From: Chloroflexota bacterium
GTDB lineage: Bacteria > Chloroflexota > Limnocylindria > Limnocylindrales > CSP1-4
Reading direction: 5' to 3'
DNA length: 64,000 bases
Assembly (NCBI GenBank): GCA_015478725.1
Contig: JADMIG010000002.1
Coordinates: forward strand, 121,254-185,253
Below are positions 7,194-14,714 of this stretch, piece after piece; position 1 is the first letter of the stretch, and each line of letters opens with the position of its first letter. A program made the translations under genes and the position numbers. A model generated the notes under the pieces. It saw only the letters and a program-made list of their open reading frames with translations, had not been told where the DNA came from and ran no database searches.

Positions 7194-7877
7194 ATGCAAG
7201 CCATGTCATCGCCACAGCACCGCCACCGTGTCCTCGCCGGGCTCACCCGCTCGAGACTCCTCGCCGTCCTCCGCCAGGCCGACGGTCCGGTTGGGGTGCG
7301 CGAGCTCGCCGAGACGGTCGGCCTCCACCCGAACTCCGTACGCGAGCAGCTCGACCAGCTCGTGGACGCGGGGCTCGTCGCCCGGAGCATCGCCCCATCC
7401 GCGGGCCGCGGGCGACCGAGCCTCCGGTATGTTGCCGAACCGGAGGATGGAGATCCCGACCCCAGCGCCTATCGCGAACTCGCCCGGGTCCTCGCGGACC
7501 AGCTCGCCCTCCAGCCCGACCCGGCCGGTTCCGCGACCCGCGCCGGGGACCGCTGGGGCCGCACGATGGCCGCCGACGCAGCACCCACGCCCAACGCCAG
7601 CGACGCCGTCGACCGCCTCGTCACGCTGCTCGACCACGCGGGCTTCGCTCCAGAGCGGCCGGCAGGCGCCAGTGACCCGATCCGCCTTCGCCACTGCCCG
7701 TTCGGGCCTCTTGCGCGGGAGCACCAAGACGTCGTCTGTGGGGTCCATCTCGGCCTGATGCGGGGAGCGCTCCGGGAGCTGGGGGCACCGCTCGATGCCG
7801 TCCGCCTCGAACCCTTCGTCGCCCCGGACCTGTGCGTCGCACATCTCGGGCCTCGAGAGGGTTCGGCCGATGGCTGA
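7194..7877 (+). CDS. SufR-like winged-helix regulator with C-terminal cysteine motif
   Basis: A 227-residue transcription regulator. Residues about 5-75 form an ArsR/SufR-type winged helix: LAGLTRSRLLAVLRQADGPV, then VRELAETVGLHPNSVREQLD as recognition helix, and the wing GRGRPSLRYV. The C-terminal part has HCPFGPLAREHQDVVCGVHL followed by a later LCVAHL. These three cysteines, the first two 14 residues apart, resemble the Fe-S ligands of SufR-type repressors, so an NO- or O2-sensitive cluster is likely. This is inferred from spacing. The start may be ATG 7194 or ATG 7203; no Shine-Dalgarno is visible. It overlaps the MIP18 gene by 8 bases and probably autoregulates through the site at 7160-7193. 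Confidence 0.82.
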   Translation: MQAMSSPQHRHRVLAGLTRSRLLAVLRQADGPVGVRELAETVGLHPNSVREQLDQLVDAGLVARSIAPSAGRGRPSLRYVAEPEDGDPDPSAYRELARVLADQLALQPDPAGSATRAGDRWGRTMAADAAPTPNASDAVDRLVTLLDHAGFAPERPAGASDPIRLRHCPFGPLAREHQDVVCGVHLGLMRGALRELGAPLDAVRLEPFVAPDLCVAHLGPREGSADG

Positions 7878-8214
7878 CCAGCCCCTTCGCCTGGCCCGCC
7901 TGCTCGGCCCGGAGGTCGACGCCGGGCGGCTCGTCGAGGAGCTCCGCGCGGTCATCGACCCCGAGCTCGGGGTCAACATCGTCGACCTCGGGCTCGTCTA
8001 CGGTGCGGAGATGGTCGATGGCGTCGCGCACATCCTGATGACGACGACGACGCCGGCGTGTCCGATCGGGTCATACCTCCGTGACGAGATCCGCTGGGCG
8101 CTGCTTCGGGTCGATCGGGTCCTCGACGTCGAGGTCGAGCTGACCCACGAACCGCCGTGGTCGCCGGACCGGATGAGCGACGCGGCCAAGGCCCAGCTCG
8201 GGTGGGACCGGTGA
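7870..8214 (+). CDS. MIP18/DUF59-family iron-sulfur assembly-type protein
   Basis: A 114-residue protein of the MIP18 (SufT/PaaD-like) family. The core ELRAVIDPELGVNIVDLGLV (residues about 24-43) is the family signature, and TTTTPACPIGSYLRDEIRWA near 59-78 has the conserved reactive cysteine. It ends with the usual ELTHEPPWSPDRMSD region. Such proteins help assemble or transfer Fe-S clusters in the cytosol. It starts at ATG 7870 inside the regulator's 3' end, and its stop overlaps the NnrS-like gene's GTG. This links Fe-S repair with the putative Fe-S regulator and the NO-related membrane protein. Confidence 0.88.
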   Translation: MADQPLRLARLLGPEVDAGRLVEELRAVIDPELGVNIVDLGLVYGAEMVDGVAHILMTTTTPACPIGSYLRDEIRWALLRVDRVLDVEVELTHEPPWSPDRMSDAAKAQLGWDR

Positions 8215-9326
8215 GGGCGATCGGGATCGCGAGCGGATCATGGCGGTTGGCGATGCTCGTGCTCGGGGCGGCGGCGCTGCTGGTGGGCCTGACAGGTGCA
8301 CTCGTCCTGCTCGGGCTGCCACTGGCGCCCGGTACGGTGCGACTGGCCGCGGACCACGGCCTGTTGATGACCCTCGGGTTCCTCGGCACGCTGATCTCGC
8401 TCGAGCGGGCGGTCGCACTCGGCCGGCCGTGGGGATACCTCGCGCCGCTGGCGACCGGTCTCGGCGGGCTCGCGCTGATCGTCGGGCTGCCGATGGCCGT
8501 CGGGACCGTCCTCTTCACGATCGGCGGAGCCCTGTTCATCGCGATCTATGGCGCATTCGACCGGATCGAAGTCGCGCTGCACACCCGCGTCGAGGCGGTC
8601 GGCGCGTTCGCCTGGCTCGTCGCGGCACTCCTCCTCGTCGCGGGCCGGCCGGTGAGTGCCGTCGTCCCGTGGCTCGCCGGGTTCCTCGTCCTGACGATCG
8701 CCGGCGAGCGACTCGAGCTCGCCCGGCTCGGTCGTCTGTCGGGCCCGAAACGTACCGCCTTCATCCTCGTTGCGGCGGTCTTCGTCGGCGGGATCGTCGC
8801 GACCCTCGTCGTTCCGGATGCCGGCGTCCGGCTGGCGGGTGTCGGCCTCCTCGGCCTCGCGGCCTGGCTGGCTCGAAACGACCTCGCCCGTCAGACCGTC
8901 CGGATGCCGGGGGTGACACGGTTCATCGCCCTCTGCCTGCTGATCGGCTATGCCTGGCTGGCCGTCGCCGGCGGTGCCTGGCTCGCGTTCGGAGCGGTGA
9001 TCGCCGGCCGCCCCTATGACACGATGCTCCATGCCCTCTTCCTCGGGTTCGTCATGTCGATGATCTTCGGCCACGCGCCCGTGATCCTTCCGGCGATCCT
9101 CGGCCTCCCACTCCCGTACCGGCCGTGGTTCTATGGTCACCTCGTCCTGCTCCACGCGGGCCTGCTGATCCGGATCGTCATCGGCGACGTCATGGGCCGG
9201 AGCGCGGGCTGGCAGCTGGGCGGCGTCCTGAACGTCGTGGCTGTGCTGCTTTTCCTCGGCGGGTCGGTCGTCACGTCGGTCGTCGAGACACGACGCCGAG
9301 CGAGCCTGTTCAGGACTGTGCGATGA
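8211..9326 (+). CDS. NnrS-like multi-pass membrane protein
   Basis: A 371-residue integral membrane protein with about 12 hydrophobic segments from residue 12 to 365. Histidines lie inside membrane helices in the NnrS manner: RLAADHGLLMTLGFLGTLIS near residues 44-63 and MLHALFLGFVMSMIFGHAPV near 272-291, then YGHLVLLHAGLLIRI. NnrS is a heme-copper protein that protects against nitric oxide, although this protein is divergent from proteobacterial NnrS. GTG 8211 overlaps the upstream stop (GTGA), so it is co-translated with the MIP18 gene. A hairpin at 9445-9473 may end the operon. Confidence 0.75.
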   Translation: MRAIGIASGSWRLAMLVLGAAALLVGLTGALVLLGLPLAPGTVRLAADHGLLMTLGFLGTLISLERAVALGRPWGYLAPLATGLGGLALIVGLPMAVGTVLFTIGGALFIAIYGAFDRIEVALHTRVEAVGAFAWLVAALLLVAGRPVSAVVPWLAGFLVLTIAGERLELARLGRLSGPKRTAFILVAAVFVGGIVATLVVPDAGVRLAGVGLLGLAAWLARNDLARQTVRMPGVTRFIALCLLIGYAWLAVAGGAWLAFGAVIAGRPYDTMLHALFLGFVMSMIFGHAPVILPAILGLPLPYRPWFYGHLVLLHAGLLIRIVIGDVMGRSAGWQLGGVLNVVAVLLFLGGSVVTSVVETRRRASLFRTVR

Positions 9327-9444
9327 GGCGACACCCGAGACCACGGATCCGGGGAGGTCAATCCTCCACCACCTCTGTGAGAGGGCACTCGGTGCCTCCT
9401 TCGTGATCCGTGCTCGGGACACGCTGAGAATCACACCGGTGGCC

Positions 9445-9473
9445 CCTGACTGTCCGGCTCAGCCGGCGTCAGG
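9445..9473 (+). terminator. Hairpin downstream of the NnrS-like gene
   Basis: CCTGAC-TGT-CCGGC-TCA-GCCGG-C-GTCAGG can fold into a two-part stem. It lacks a T tract. It lies about 120 bases after the NnrS stop and before the nuo promoter. The remainder of the 9327-9815 spacer has no gene or RNA family that I recognise. Confidence 0.4.
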
Positions 9474-9711
9474 AGCCGCGATCAAATCCCACCACTCGGG
9501 GGGACACCGCTTCCGCGCCGCCTCGCGAGCGCGTGCGCAGGCTGACGAGGTTCGGGTGAGGATCTCGACAGACCCACGCTCGATGCCGCTCCCAGCCGGT
9601 CGTGGTGCGTCGCCTGCATCGCGGGGGCGGGCTGGCACCGTAGCCGTTGGCATTGACGCAGTCGCGTGCACCCAAGCCGTCGGACCTCGACCGCTGCCGG
9701 AACGGCTCCGC

Positions 9712-9720
9712 TGCTAGAAT
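9712..9720 (+). promoter_or_regulatory. Candidate extended -10 of the nuo operon
   Basis: TGCTAGAAT is an extended -10 (TGnTAGAAT). The nuoA start lies 45 bases (ATG) or 96 bases (TTG) further on, so a real 5' leader is expected here. There is no strong -35. The next promoter-like sequence is far downstream, so this may drive the whole nuo cluster. Confidence 0.4.
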
Positions 9721-9815
9721 TCCGGCGCGGGCCGCCGTCCTTTGGGCGCCCGCGCCCGAAGCCCATGAGCCGCACGGCGGCCGGCGGTGCCGGACGCGCC
9801 CGGAGTGAGGTTCCG

Positions 9816-10172
9816 TTGACTGCCCTCTGGTACATCGTCGGTTTCGCCTTCGCCGGTGTGTCGTTCGTCTTCCTCACGATCGGCATGGCGTGGCTCATCT
9901 CCCATCGGAATCGCGGCGACGTCCACAAGGGCCTGCCGTACGAGAGCGGCATCGACACCTACGGCGACACCCACGCCCGGTTCGGCCTGAGCTTCTACAT
10001 CTACGCCCTGCTGTTCGTCGCCTTCGACATCGAGGTGATCTTCATCTACCTCTGGGCGCTCGTGTTCCGCGACCTGCTCCTCGGCGGCTTCGTCAGCATG
10101 CTCATCTTCGTGGCGATCCTCCTCCTCGGCCTCGGCTATGCGTGGCGCAAGGGGGTGCTCACGTGGCAGTGA
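9816..10172 (+). CDS. nuoA: NADH-quinone oxidoreductase subunit A
   Basis: NuoA is a small membrane subunit at the junction of the peripheral and membrane arms of complex I. Three membrane helices are visible (residues about 2-27, 63-85 and 88-110), with the conserved [19 protein letters not shown] loop near 38-56 and the acidic [14 protein letters not shown] helix. The TTG at 9816 is preceded by GGAGTGAGG and gives the usual 118 residues. An ATG at 9765 would add a 17-residue Ala/Gly/Arg tail and has no good ribosome site. It is the first gene of the nuo cluster, and its stop overlaps the nuoB GTG. Confidence 0.92.
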   Translation: MTALWYIVGFAFAGVSFVFLTIGMAWLISHRNRGDVHKGLPYESGIDTYGDTHARFGLSFYIYALLFVAFDIEVIFIYLWALVFRDLLLGGFVSMLIFVAILLLGLGYAWRKGVLTWQ

Positions 10173-10879
10173 CAGACCCGCGCCGCGGCCTCGCCGGCCC
10201 CGGCGCTGCCCTCGTCGCGGCCGAGGGAACGGATGCCCCCAGCGCGCCGATCGTGGTCCCGAACACCCTGTGGCAGTCGAGCGACCCGCTCGCCTACGAC
10301 GGTGGGCGACCGTCGGACATCACCCACCTCGCGGAGTTCGAGGCGTCCGGCGTCGGCGCCCGGGACGACGCCCGCTGGGGCGGCGCCCTCGAGGTCATCC
10401 CGACGAAGGCGGACTATGTGCTCGACCTCCTCCGGGCGAACAGCCTCTGGCCGCTCCTGTCCGGCCTCGCCTGCTGTGCGATCGAGATGATGTCGGCGGC
10501 GACGAGCGTCAACGACATGGACCGCTGGGGGATGTTCCCGTTCCGCGCGAGCCCGCGCCAGGCGGACGTCCTCATCGTCGCCGGGACGTGCACGACGAAG
10601 ATGGCCGGCCCCCTCGTCCGCCTGTGGGAGCAGATGCCGGAGCCCAAGTGGTGCGTCGCGATGGGCGACTGCACGTGTTCGGGCGGCCGCTACAAGCGGA
10701 GCTACTCGACGATCCAGGGGATCGACCGGATCATGCCCGTCGACGTCTACGTCCCCGGCTGCCCGCCGCGGCCGGAGGGGCTCATCTACGGGATGATGAA
10801 GCTCCAGCAGATCGTCAAGGACCGCCGCGGCCACTGGCCGGAGCGAGCCATCGGCCCGACCGTGCCGGACGGCGTCTAG
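10169..10879 (+). CDS. nuoB: NADH-quinone oxidoreductase subunit B
   Basis: NuoB carries the terminal 4Fe-4S cluster N2, which hands electrons to quinone. The ligands are all present: [11 protein letters not shown] near residues 94-104 (the tandem cysteine pair), [10 protein letters not shown] near 139-148, and [10 protein letters not shown] near 194-203. At 236 residues it has an N-terminal extension of about 50 residues (Ala/Pro-rich, then [14 protein letters not shown]) relative to short NuoB proteins; its role is unclear. GTG 10169 overlaps the nuoA stop. The quinone-side chemistry of this complex I therefore looks normal, in contrast to its electron-input side. Confidence 0.95.
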   Translation: MTDPRRGLAGPGAALVAAEGTDAPSAPIVVPNTLWQSSDPLAYDGGRPSDITHLAEFEASGVGARDDARWGGALEVIPTKADYVLDLLRANSLWPLLSGLACCAIEMMSAATSVNDMDRWGMFPFRASPRQADVLIVAGTCTTKMAGPLVRLWEQMPEPKWCVAMGDCTCSGGRYKRSYSTIQGIDRIMPVDVYVPGCPPRPEGLIYGMMKLQQIVKDRRGHWPERAIGPTVPDGV

Positions 10880-10882
10880 GCG

Positions 10883-11434
10883 ATGGACCGAGCGCTCAAG
10901 CGCCGCCTCGAGGTGCGGTTCGGCGATCTGCTCGGTGGCCCGGTCCACCAGCGCCACGACGAGACGGAGATCCGGATCCCACCGGCGGAGGTCCCGGCCG
11001 TCCTCCGGGCGCTCCACGACGAGCCGGAGTTCCGATTCACGTTCCTCGGCGACCTGTGCGGGGTGGACACGGGCACGGAGATGCAGGCGGTCTATCACCT
11101 CTGGAGCGAGACCTCGCCGGACTGGCTCCGCGTCGTCGCCGTCGGCCTGTCGCGGGACGATCCGCGCGTCCCGTCGGTCACCTTCCTGTGGAAGGGTGCC
11201 GAGTGGCAGGAACGCGAGGCCTATGACATGTTCGGCATCACGTTCGAGGGGAACCGGGACCTCCGGCGGATCTACATGCCGCCCGACTACACGAGCTTCC
11301 CGCTCCGCAAGGACTTCTTCCTGCCTGACGATGCGTCACGCTCGCCGGGCGGCGGCGTCCGCCACATGGAGCAGGTCCACGCGCCGGTGAACGCCACCCC
11401 GGGAGCGGTCGTCCGCCGCTCGACGGCCGGCTGA
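10883..11434 (+). CDS. nuoC: NADH-quinone oxidoreductase subunit C
   Basis: A 183-residue 30-kDa-type subunit of the complex I peripheral arm; it has no cofactor. The signature WKGAEWQEREAYDMFGITFE (about residues 104-123) is intact, followed by RDLRRIYMPPDYTSFPLRKD. LGDLCGVDTG near 54-63 is the usual start of the fold. It is a separate gene rather than a NuoCD fusion. It begins three bases after the nuoB stop and ends nine bases before nuoD. The last 25 residues are poorly conserved. Confidence 0.95.
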   Translation: MDRALKRRLEVRFGDLLGGPVHQRHDETEIRIPPAEVPAVLRALHDEPEFRFTFLGDLCGVDTGTEMQAVYHLWSETSPDWLRVVAVGLSRDDPRVPSVTFLWKGAEWQEREAYDMFGITFEGNRDLRRIYMPPDYTSFPLRKDFFLPDDASRSPGGGVRHMEQVHAPVNATPGAVVRRSTAG

Positions 11435-11443
11435 CCCAGCGCC

Positions 11444-12682
11444 ATGACGACGACCGCAGACGACCGTCGCACGCCGCGCCACGCCTCGGCCGACGATCCG
11501 CGAGTCATGCTCGACGAGCAGATCGGCGTCTTCGAGCCGGTCCCGCCGTATCCGCCACGCACCGAGCGGGAGGCGGAGTTCTACACCCTCGGCGACGGCG
11601 AGATGTTCATCAACATCGGACCACAGCACCCGTCGACGCACGGCGTCCTGCGGATCGTCCTCAAGATCGACGGGGAGCAGGTCGTGGATCTCGACCCGGT
11701 CCTCGGCTACCTCCACCGCGGAGTGGAGAAGCTCTGCGAGAACGCCGACTACCACCAGGCGATCTGCTACACGGACCCGCTCGAATATGTGAGCTCGCTC
11801 TTCATGGAGTGGGCGCCGGTCATGGCCTTCGAGAAGCTCCTCGACGTCGAGGTTCCGCGACGAGCCGAGTACATCCGGGTCCTCACCGGCGAGCTCAACC
11901 GGGTGATGAGCCACATCATGTTCGTCGGCTGGATGGCCCTCGACCTCGGCGGTCTCACCCCGATCCTGTGGGGCTTCATCGAACGCGACGAGATCGTCGA
12001 GATGCTGGCGAGCATCGCCGGTCAGCGGATGCTCTTCAACTACTTCCGGATCGGCGGGGTCAACGGCGACCTGAACCACGACTTCATGAGCCGTCTCGGG
12101 CGCTGGATGAGTCACGCGACGAGCCAGCTCGACACGGAGCTCGCCCTCCTCAACGAGAACGAGATCTTCGTCCGCCGGATGCGCGGCCTCGGCGTCGTCG
12201 ATCGGGAGACGGCGATGCGGATGTGCCTGAGCGGCCCGAACCTGCGCTCCACCGGCGTCCCGTTCGACGTCCGCCGGGCTCATCCGTACAGCGTCTACCC
12301 GGAGCTCGACTTCGACGTGCCGACCCGGAGCGAGGGCGACTGCCTGGCGCGGTACCTGCTCCGGATGGACGAGGTGCGCCAGAGTCTCCGCATCATCGAC
12401 CAGTGTCTCCATGAGATGCCGGACGGGCCGATCATGGCGAAGCTCCCCCGGCTTCTCCGCCCGCGACCCGGTCGGGCCTACGCGGCGGTCGAGGGACCGC
12501 GCGGCCAGCTCGCGACGTATGCGATGAGCGACGGAACGGATCAGCCGTTCCGGATGCGGATCCACGACCCGAGCTTCGTCAATCTCCAGACCGTGGGCCT
12601 CGTCATGCCGGGCCACCTCATCGCCGACACGATGGCGGTCATGGCCTCCCTCGATCCGATCATGGGCGGGGTGGACAAGTGA
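11444..12682 (+). CDS. nuoD: NADH-quinone oxidoreductase subunit D
   Basis: A 412-residue 49-kDa-type subunit that lines the quinone pocket with NuoB. The conserved NIGPQHPSTHGVLRIVLKID motif starts near residue 55 and includes the histidine that contacts the quinone head group. LGYLHRGVEKLCENADYHQA and FNYFRIGGVNGDLNHDF follow. The hydrogenase-like C-terminus lacks the Ni cysteines, as expected for NuoD, and it ends MASLDPIMGGVDK. Length is normal. Its stop overlaps the GTG start of nuoH. Confidence 0.96.
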   Translation: MTTTADDRRTPRHASADDPRVMLDEQIGVFEPVPPYPPRTEREAEFYTLGDGEMFINIGPQHPSTHGVLRIVLKIDGEQVVDLDPVLGYLHRGVEKLCENADYHQAICYTDPLEYVSSLFMEWAPVMAFEKLLDVEVPRRAEYIRVLTGELNRVMSHIMFVGWMALDLGGLTPILWGFIERDEIVEMLASIAGQRMLFNYFRIGGVNGDLNHDFMSRLGRWMSHATSQLDTELALLNENEIFVRRMRGLGVVDRETAMRMCLSGPNLRSTGVPFDVRRAHPYSVYPELDFDVPTRSEGDCLARYLLRMDEVRQSLRIIDQCLHEMPDGPIMAKLPRLLRPRPGRAYAAVEGPRGQLATYAMSDGTDQPFRMRIHDPSFVNLQTVGLVMPGHLIADTMAVMASLDPIMGGVDK

Positions 12683-14025
12683 CCGCCGCCGTCGGCCGCA
12701 CCTGGACGAGGCTGACGATCGCCGGCAAGGTGGTCTTCGTCGCGGTCCCGCTGCTCCTCGCCCTGCTTGTGCCGCTCGGTATCGCCATCGTCCTGTGGGG
12801 CGGCGCGATCGTCGACTTCCTCGCCGCGAATCTCCCGCTCGTCCGGTTCGCCGTGGCCGCGACGGCCGTCCTCCTCATGACCGTCCCGACGGCCTTCCTC
12901 ATCATCTACATGGAGATGAAGGTCATCGCCCTCATGAACCTGCGGGTCGGTCCGGATCGCGTGGGTCCGTTCGGATCCGCCCTGTCCGTCGTCCACGGGC
13001 TCAAGGTCCTCATGAAGGAGGACTTCACGCCGACCGGGGTGGACCCACTCGTCTTCACGTGGGCGCCGGTGGTCGTCTACCTCGCGAGCGTCATGGCCCT
13101 CCTCGTCATCCCCTTCGGGCCGGGGCTGTTCGGGCAGGGCGACATCAACCTCGCCCTCCTCTACTTCTTCGCGATCGGCGGGCTGTCCGTCGTCGGCCTG
13201 CTCATGGCCGGCTGGTCGAGCTTCAACAAGTACTCGCTCCTCGGCGGACTCCGGTCGGCAGCCCAGGTCGTGAGCTACGAGATCCCGCTCACGCTCTCGG
13301 TCGTCGGGCTCATCCTCCTCGCCGGGACGATGAGCCTCAACCGGATCGTCCTCATGCAATCCGGCTCGGTCCTCGACTGGAACATCTTCCGCCAGCCGCT
13401 CGGGGCGCTCATCTTCCTCATCGCGGCTGCAGCCGAGGCGAACCGGACACCGTTCGACCTCACCGAGGCGGACAGCGAGATCGTCGCGGGCTACGCGACC
13501 GAGTACAGCGGCATGCGGTTCGGCTTCTTCTTCTTCGCCGAATACGTCAACGTCTTCATCATCTCCGCCCTCACCGTGACCCTCTTCTTCGGCGGCTGGA
13601 CGGCACCGCTCGACTGGCCGTGGCCGATCGTCTCCTCGCTCGACCCGGGCAGCCTCGGAATCGGCCTGCTCATCCTCATCGCGATCGTGCCGCTGATCGG
13701 GACCCTCCTCCTGGCCGCTCCGTTCTTCGTCGCCCGAAGCTCGATGCCCGCCTGGCAGGCCCTCGTCATCGGGTTCATCCTCTTCAATCTCCTCGCGGTC
13801 GTCGCGGTGGCCGGCTGGGCGTTTCTCACCTTCGACTGGGTCGCCGGGCTCCTCTGGTTCCTCGGCAAGACGTACGTCTTCGTGTTCACGTTCGTCTGGC
13901 TCCGGGGGACCCTGCCACGGGTCCGCATCGATCAGCTCATGGGTTTCGCCTGGAAGTGGCTCCTGCCTGCCTCGCTCCTCAACCTGTTCGTCACGGCCGC
14001 CGCGATCGTCGTGGTGGGTCGGTGA
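12679..14025 (+). CDS. nuoH: NADH-quinone oxidoreductase subunit H
   Basis: A 448-residue membrane subunit linking the quinone pocket to the proton pumps. It has eight or more hydrophobic segments plus a hydrophobic N-terminal extension (residues 10-45). Conserved loops are visible: MNLRVGPDRVGPFGSALSVV near residues 89-108, EANRTPFDLTEADSEIVAGY (residues about 254-273) carrying the key acidic cluster, and YSGMRFGFFFFAEY. It ends in WLRGTLPRVRIDQLMGFAWK, typical of the family. GTG start overlaps nuoD. It is followed by the NuoI-NuoE fusion gene after 22 bases. Confidence 0.95.
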   Translation: MTAAVGRTWTRLTIAGKVVFVAVPLLLALLVPLGIAIVLWGGAIVDFLAANLPLVRFAVAATAVLLMTVPTAFLIIYMEMKVIALMNLRVGPDRVGPFGSALSVVHGLKVLMKEDFTPTGVDPLVFTWAPVVVYLASVMALLVIPFGPGLFGQGDINLALLYFFAIGGLSVVGLLMAGWSSFNKYSLLGGLRSAAQVVSYEIPLTLSVVGLILLAGTMSLNRIVLMQSGSVLDWNIFRQPLGALIFLIAAAAEANRTPFDLTEADSEIVAGYATEYSGMRFGFFFFAEYVNVFIISALTVTLFFGGWTAPLDWPWPIVSSLDPGSLGIGLLILIAIVPLIGTLLLAAPFFVARSSMPAWQALVIGFILFNLLAVVAVAGWAFLTFDWVAGLLWFLGKTYVFVFTFVWLRGTLPRVRIDQLMGFAWKWLLPASLLNLFVTAAAIVVVGR

Positions 14026-14047
14026 GCGCATCCGTGAGGGTCGTCCG

Positions 14048-14710
14048 GTGAGCCAGCTGCCCGGCCTCGGCATCGTCAAGGGGATGGCGATCACGCTTCG
14101 GCGCTTCTTCGAGCCGAAGGCCACCATCCGCTACCCGGAAGTCGCGGCGACGATCACGCCGAAGTTCCGGGGGCGGCTGCAGCTCCTCTATGACGAATGG
14201 GGCACGCTCAAGTGCGAGACCTGCTTCCAGTGCGCCCAGGCCTGCCCGATCGAATGCATCGACATGGGCGGGACGGACACGAAGGGCCGCTACCACGTCC
14301 ACTGGGGAGCGCCGGAGACGTATGGCGAGCGGCGCGAGGAGTCAGCACTCCGCCGATCCGGGCGGACGGTGCCGGACGAGGCGTACGCCCACTTCGACAC
14401 ACCGGACGGCCTCGCCGCCGTCGACGCGATCCTCGATGCGCACGACCGCGACCCGGCCCGCATGCTCGCGATCCTCGAGGCGACGCAGGCCCGGTTCGGC
14501 TATCTCCCGGTGGCGGCGCTCAAGCGGATCTCCCACGCGACGGGGGCGTGGTACGCGATGATCTACGGCACCGCCTCGTACTACCGTCATCTCCGCTTCG
14601 AGGCACCCGAGGCGGTCGAGCAGGCCGCGGCCGTCGCCCACCACCGGCCGTCGGAGGAGGCGTTCATCGCGGCGCTCGACACCGCGCTCGGACGCCCGGG
14701 ACGGGCCTGA
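14048..14710 (+). CDS. NuoI-NuoE fusion with reduced cofactor sites
   Basis: A 220-residue protein. Residues about 10-80 resemble NuoI (FFEPKATIRYPE, then KFRGRLQLLYDEWGTLK) with one ferredoxin motif, CETCFQCAQACPIEC near 56-70. The second CxxCxxCxxxCP motif of a true NuoI is absent. Residues about 118-185 resemble the helical N-terminal half of NuoE (ILDAHDRDPARMLAILEA, FGYLPVAALKRISHATG, MIYGTASYYRHLRFE). The thioredoxin-like half of NuoE, with its four 2Fe-2S cysteines, is missing. So one protein appears to replace two subunits while keeping at most one cluster. Start GTG 14048 fits the conserved N-terminus. It is part of the nuo cluster, directly upstream of the NuoF-like gene. The fusion is seen in the sequence; its role is inferred. 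Confidence 0.8.
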   Translation: MSQLPGLGIVKGMAITLRRFFEPKATIRYPEVAATITPKFRGRLQLLYDEWGTLKCETCFQCAQACPIECIDMGGTDTKGRYHVHWGAPETYGERREESALRRSGRTVPDEAYAHFDTPDGLAAVDAILDAHDRDPARMLAILEATQARFGYLPVAALKRISHATGAWYAMIYGTASYYRHLRFEAPEAVEQAAAVAHHRPSEEAFIAALDTALGRPGRA

Positions 14711-14714
14711 CCCG

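Noticed and set aside
9327-9710. Possible tRNA or SRP RNA in the nuoA upstream spacer.
   Set aside because: A short stretch resembling a T-arm on one strand has no matching acceptor or anticodon arm, and no SRP core motif is present.
9403-9717. A 104-codon frame in the spacer before nuoA.
   Set aside because: No motif, no ribosome site, and it ends inside the putative nuo promoter. It also covers a hairpin that looks like a terminator.
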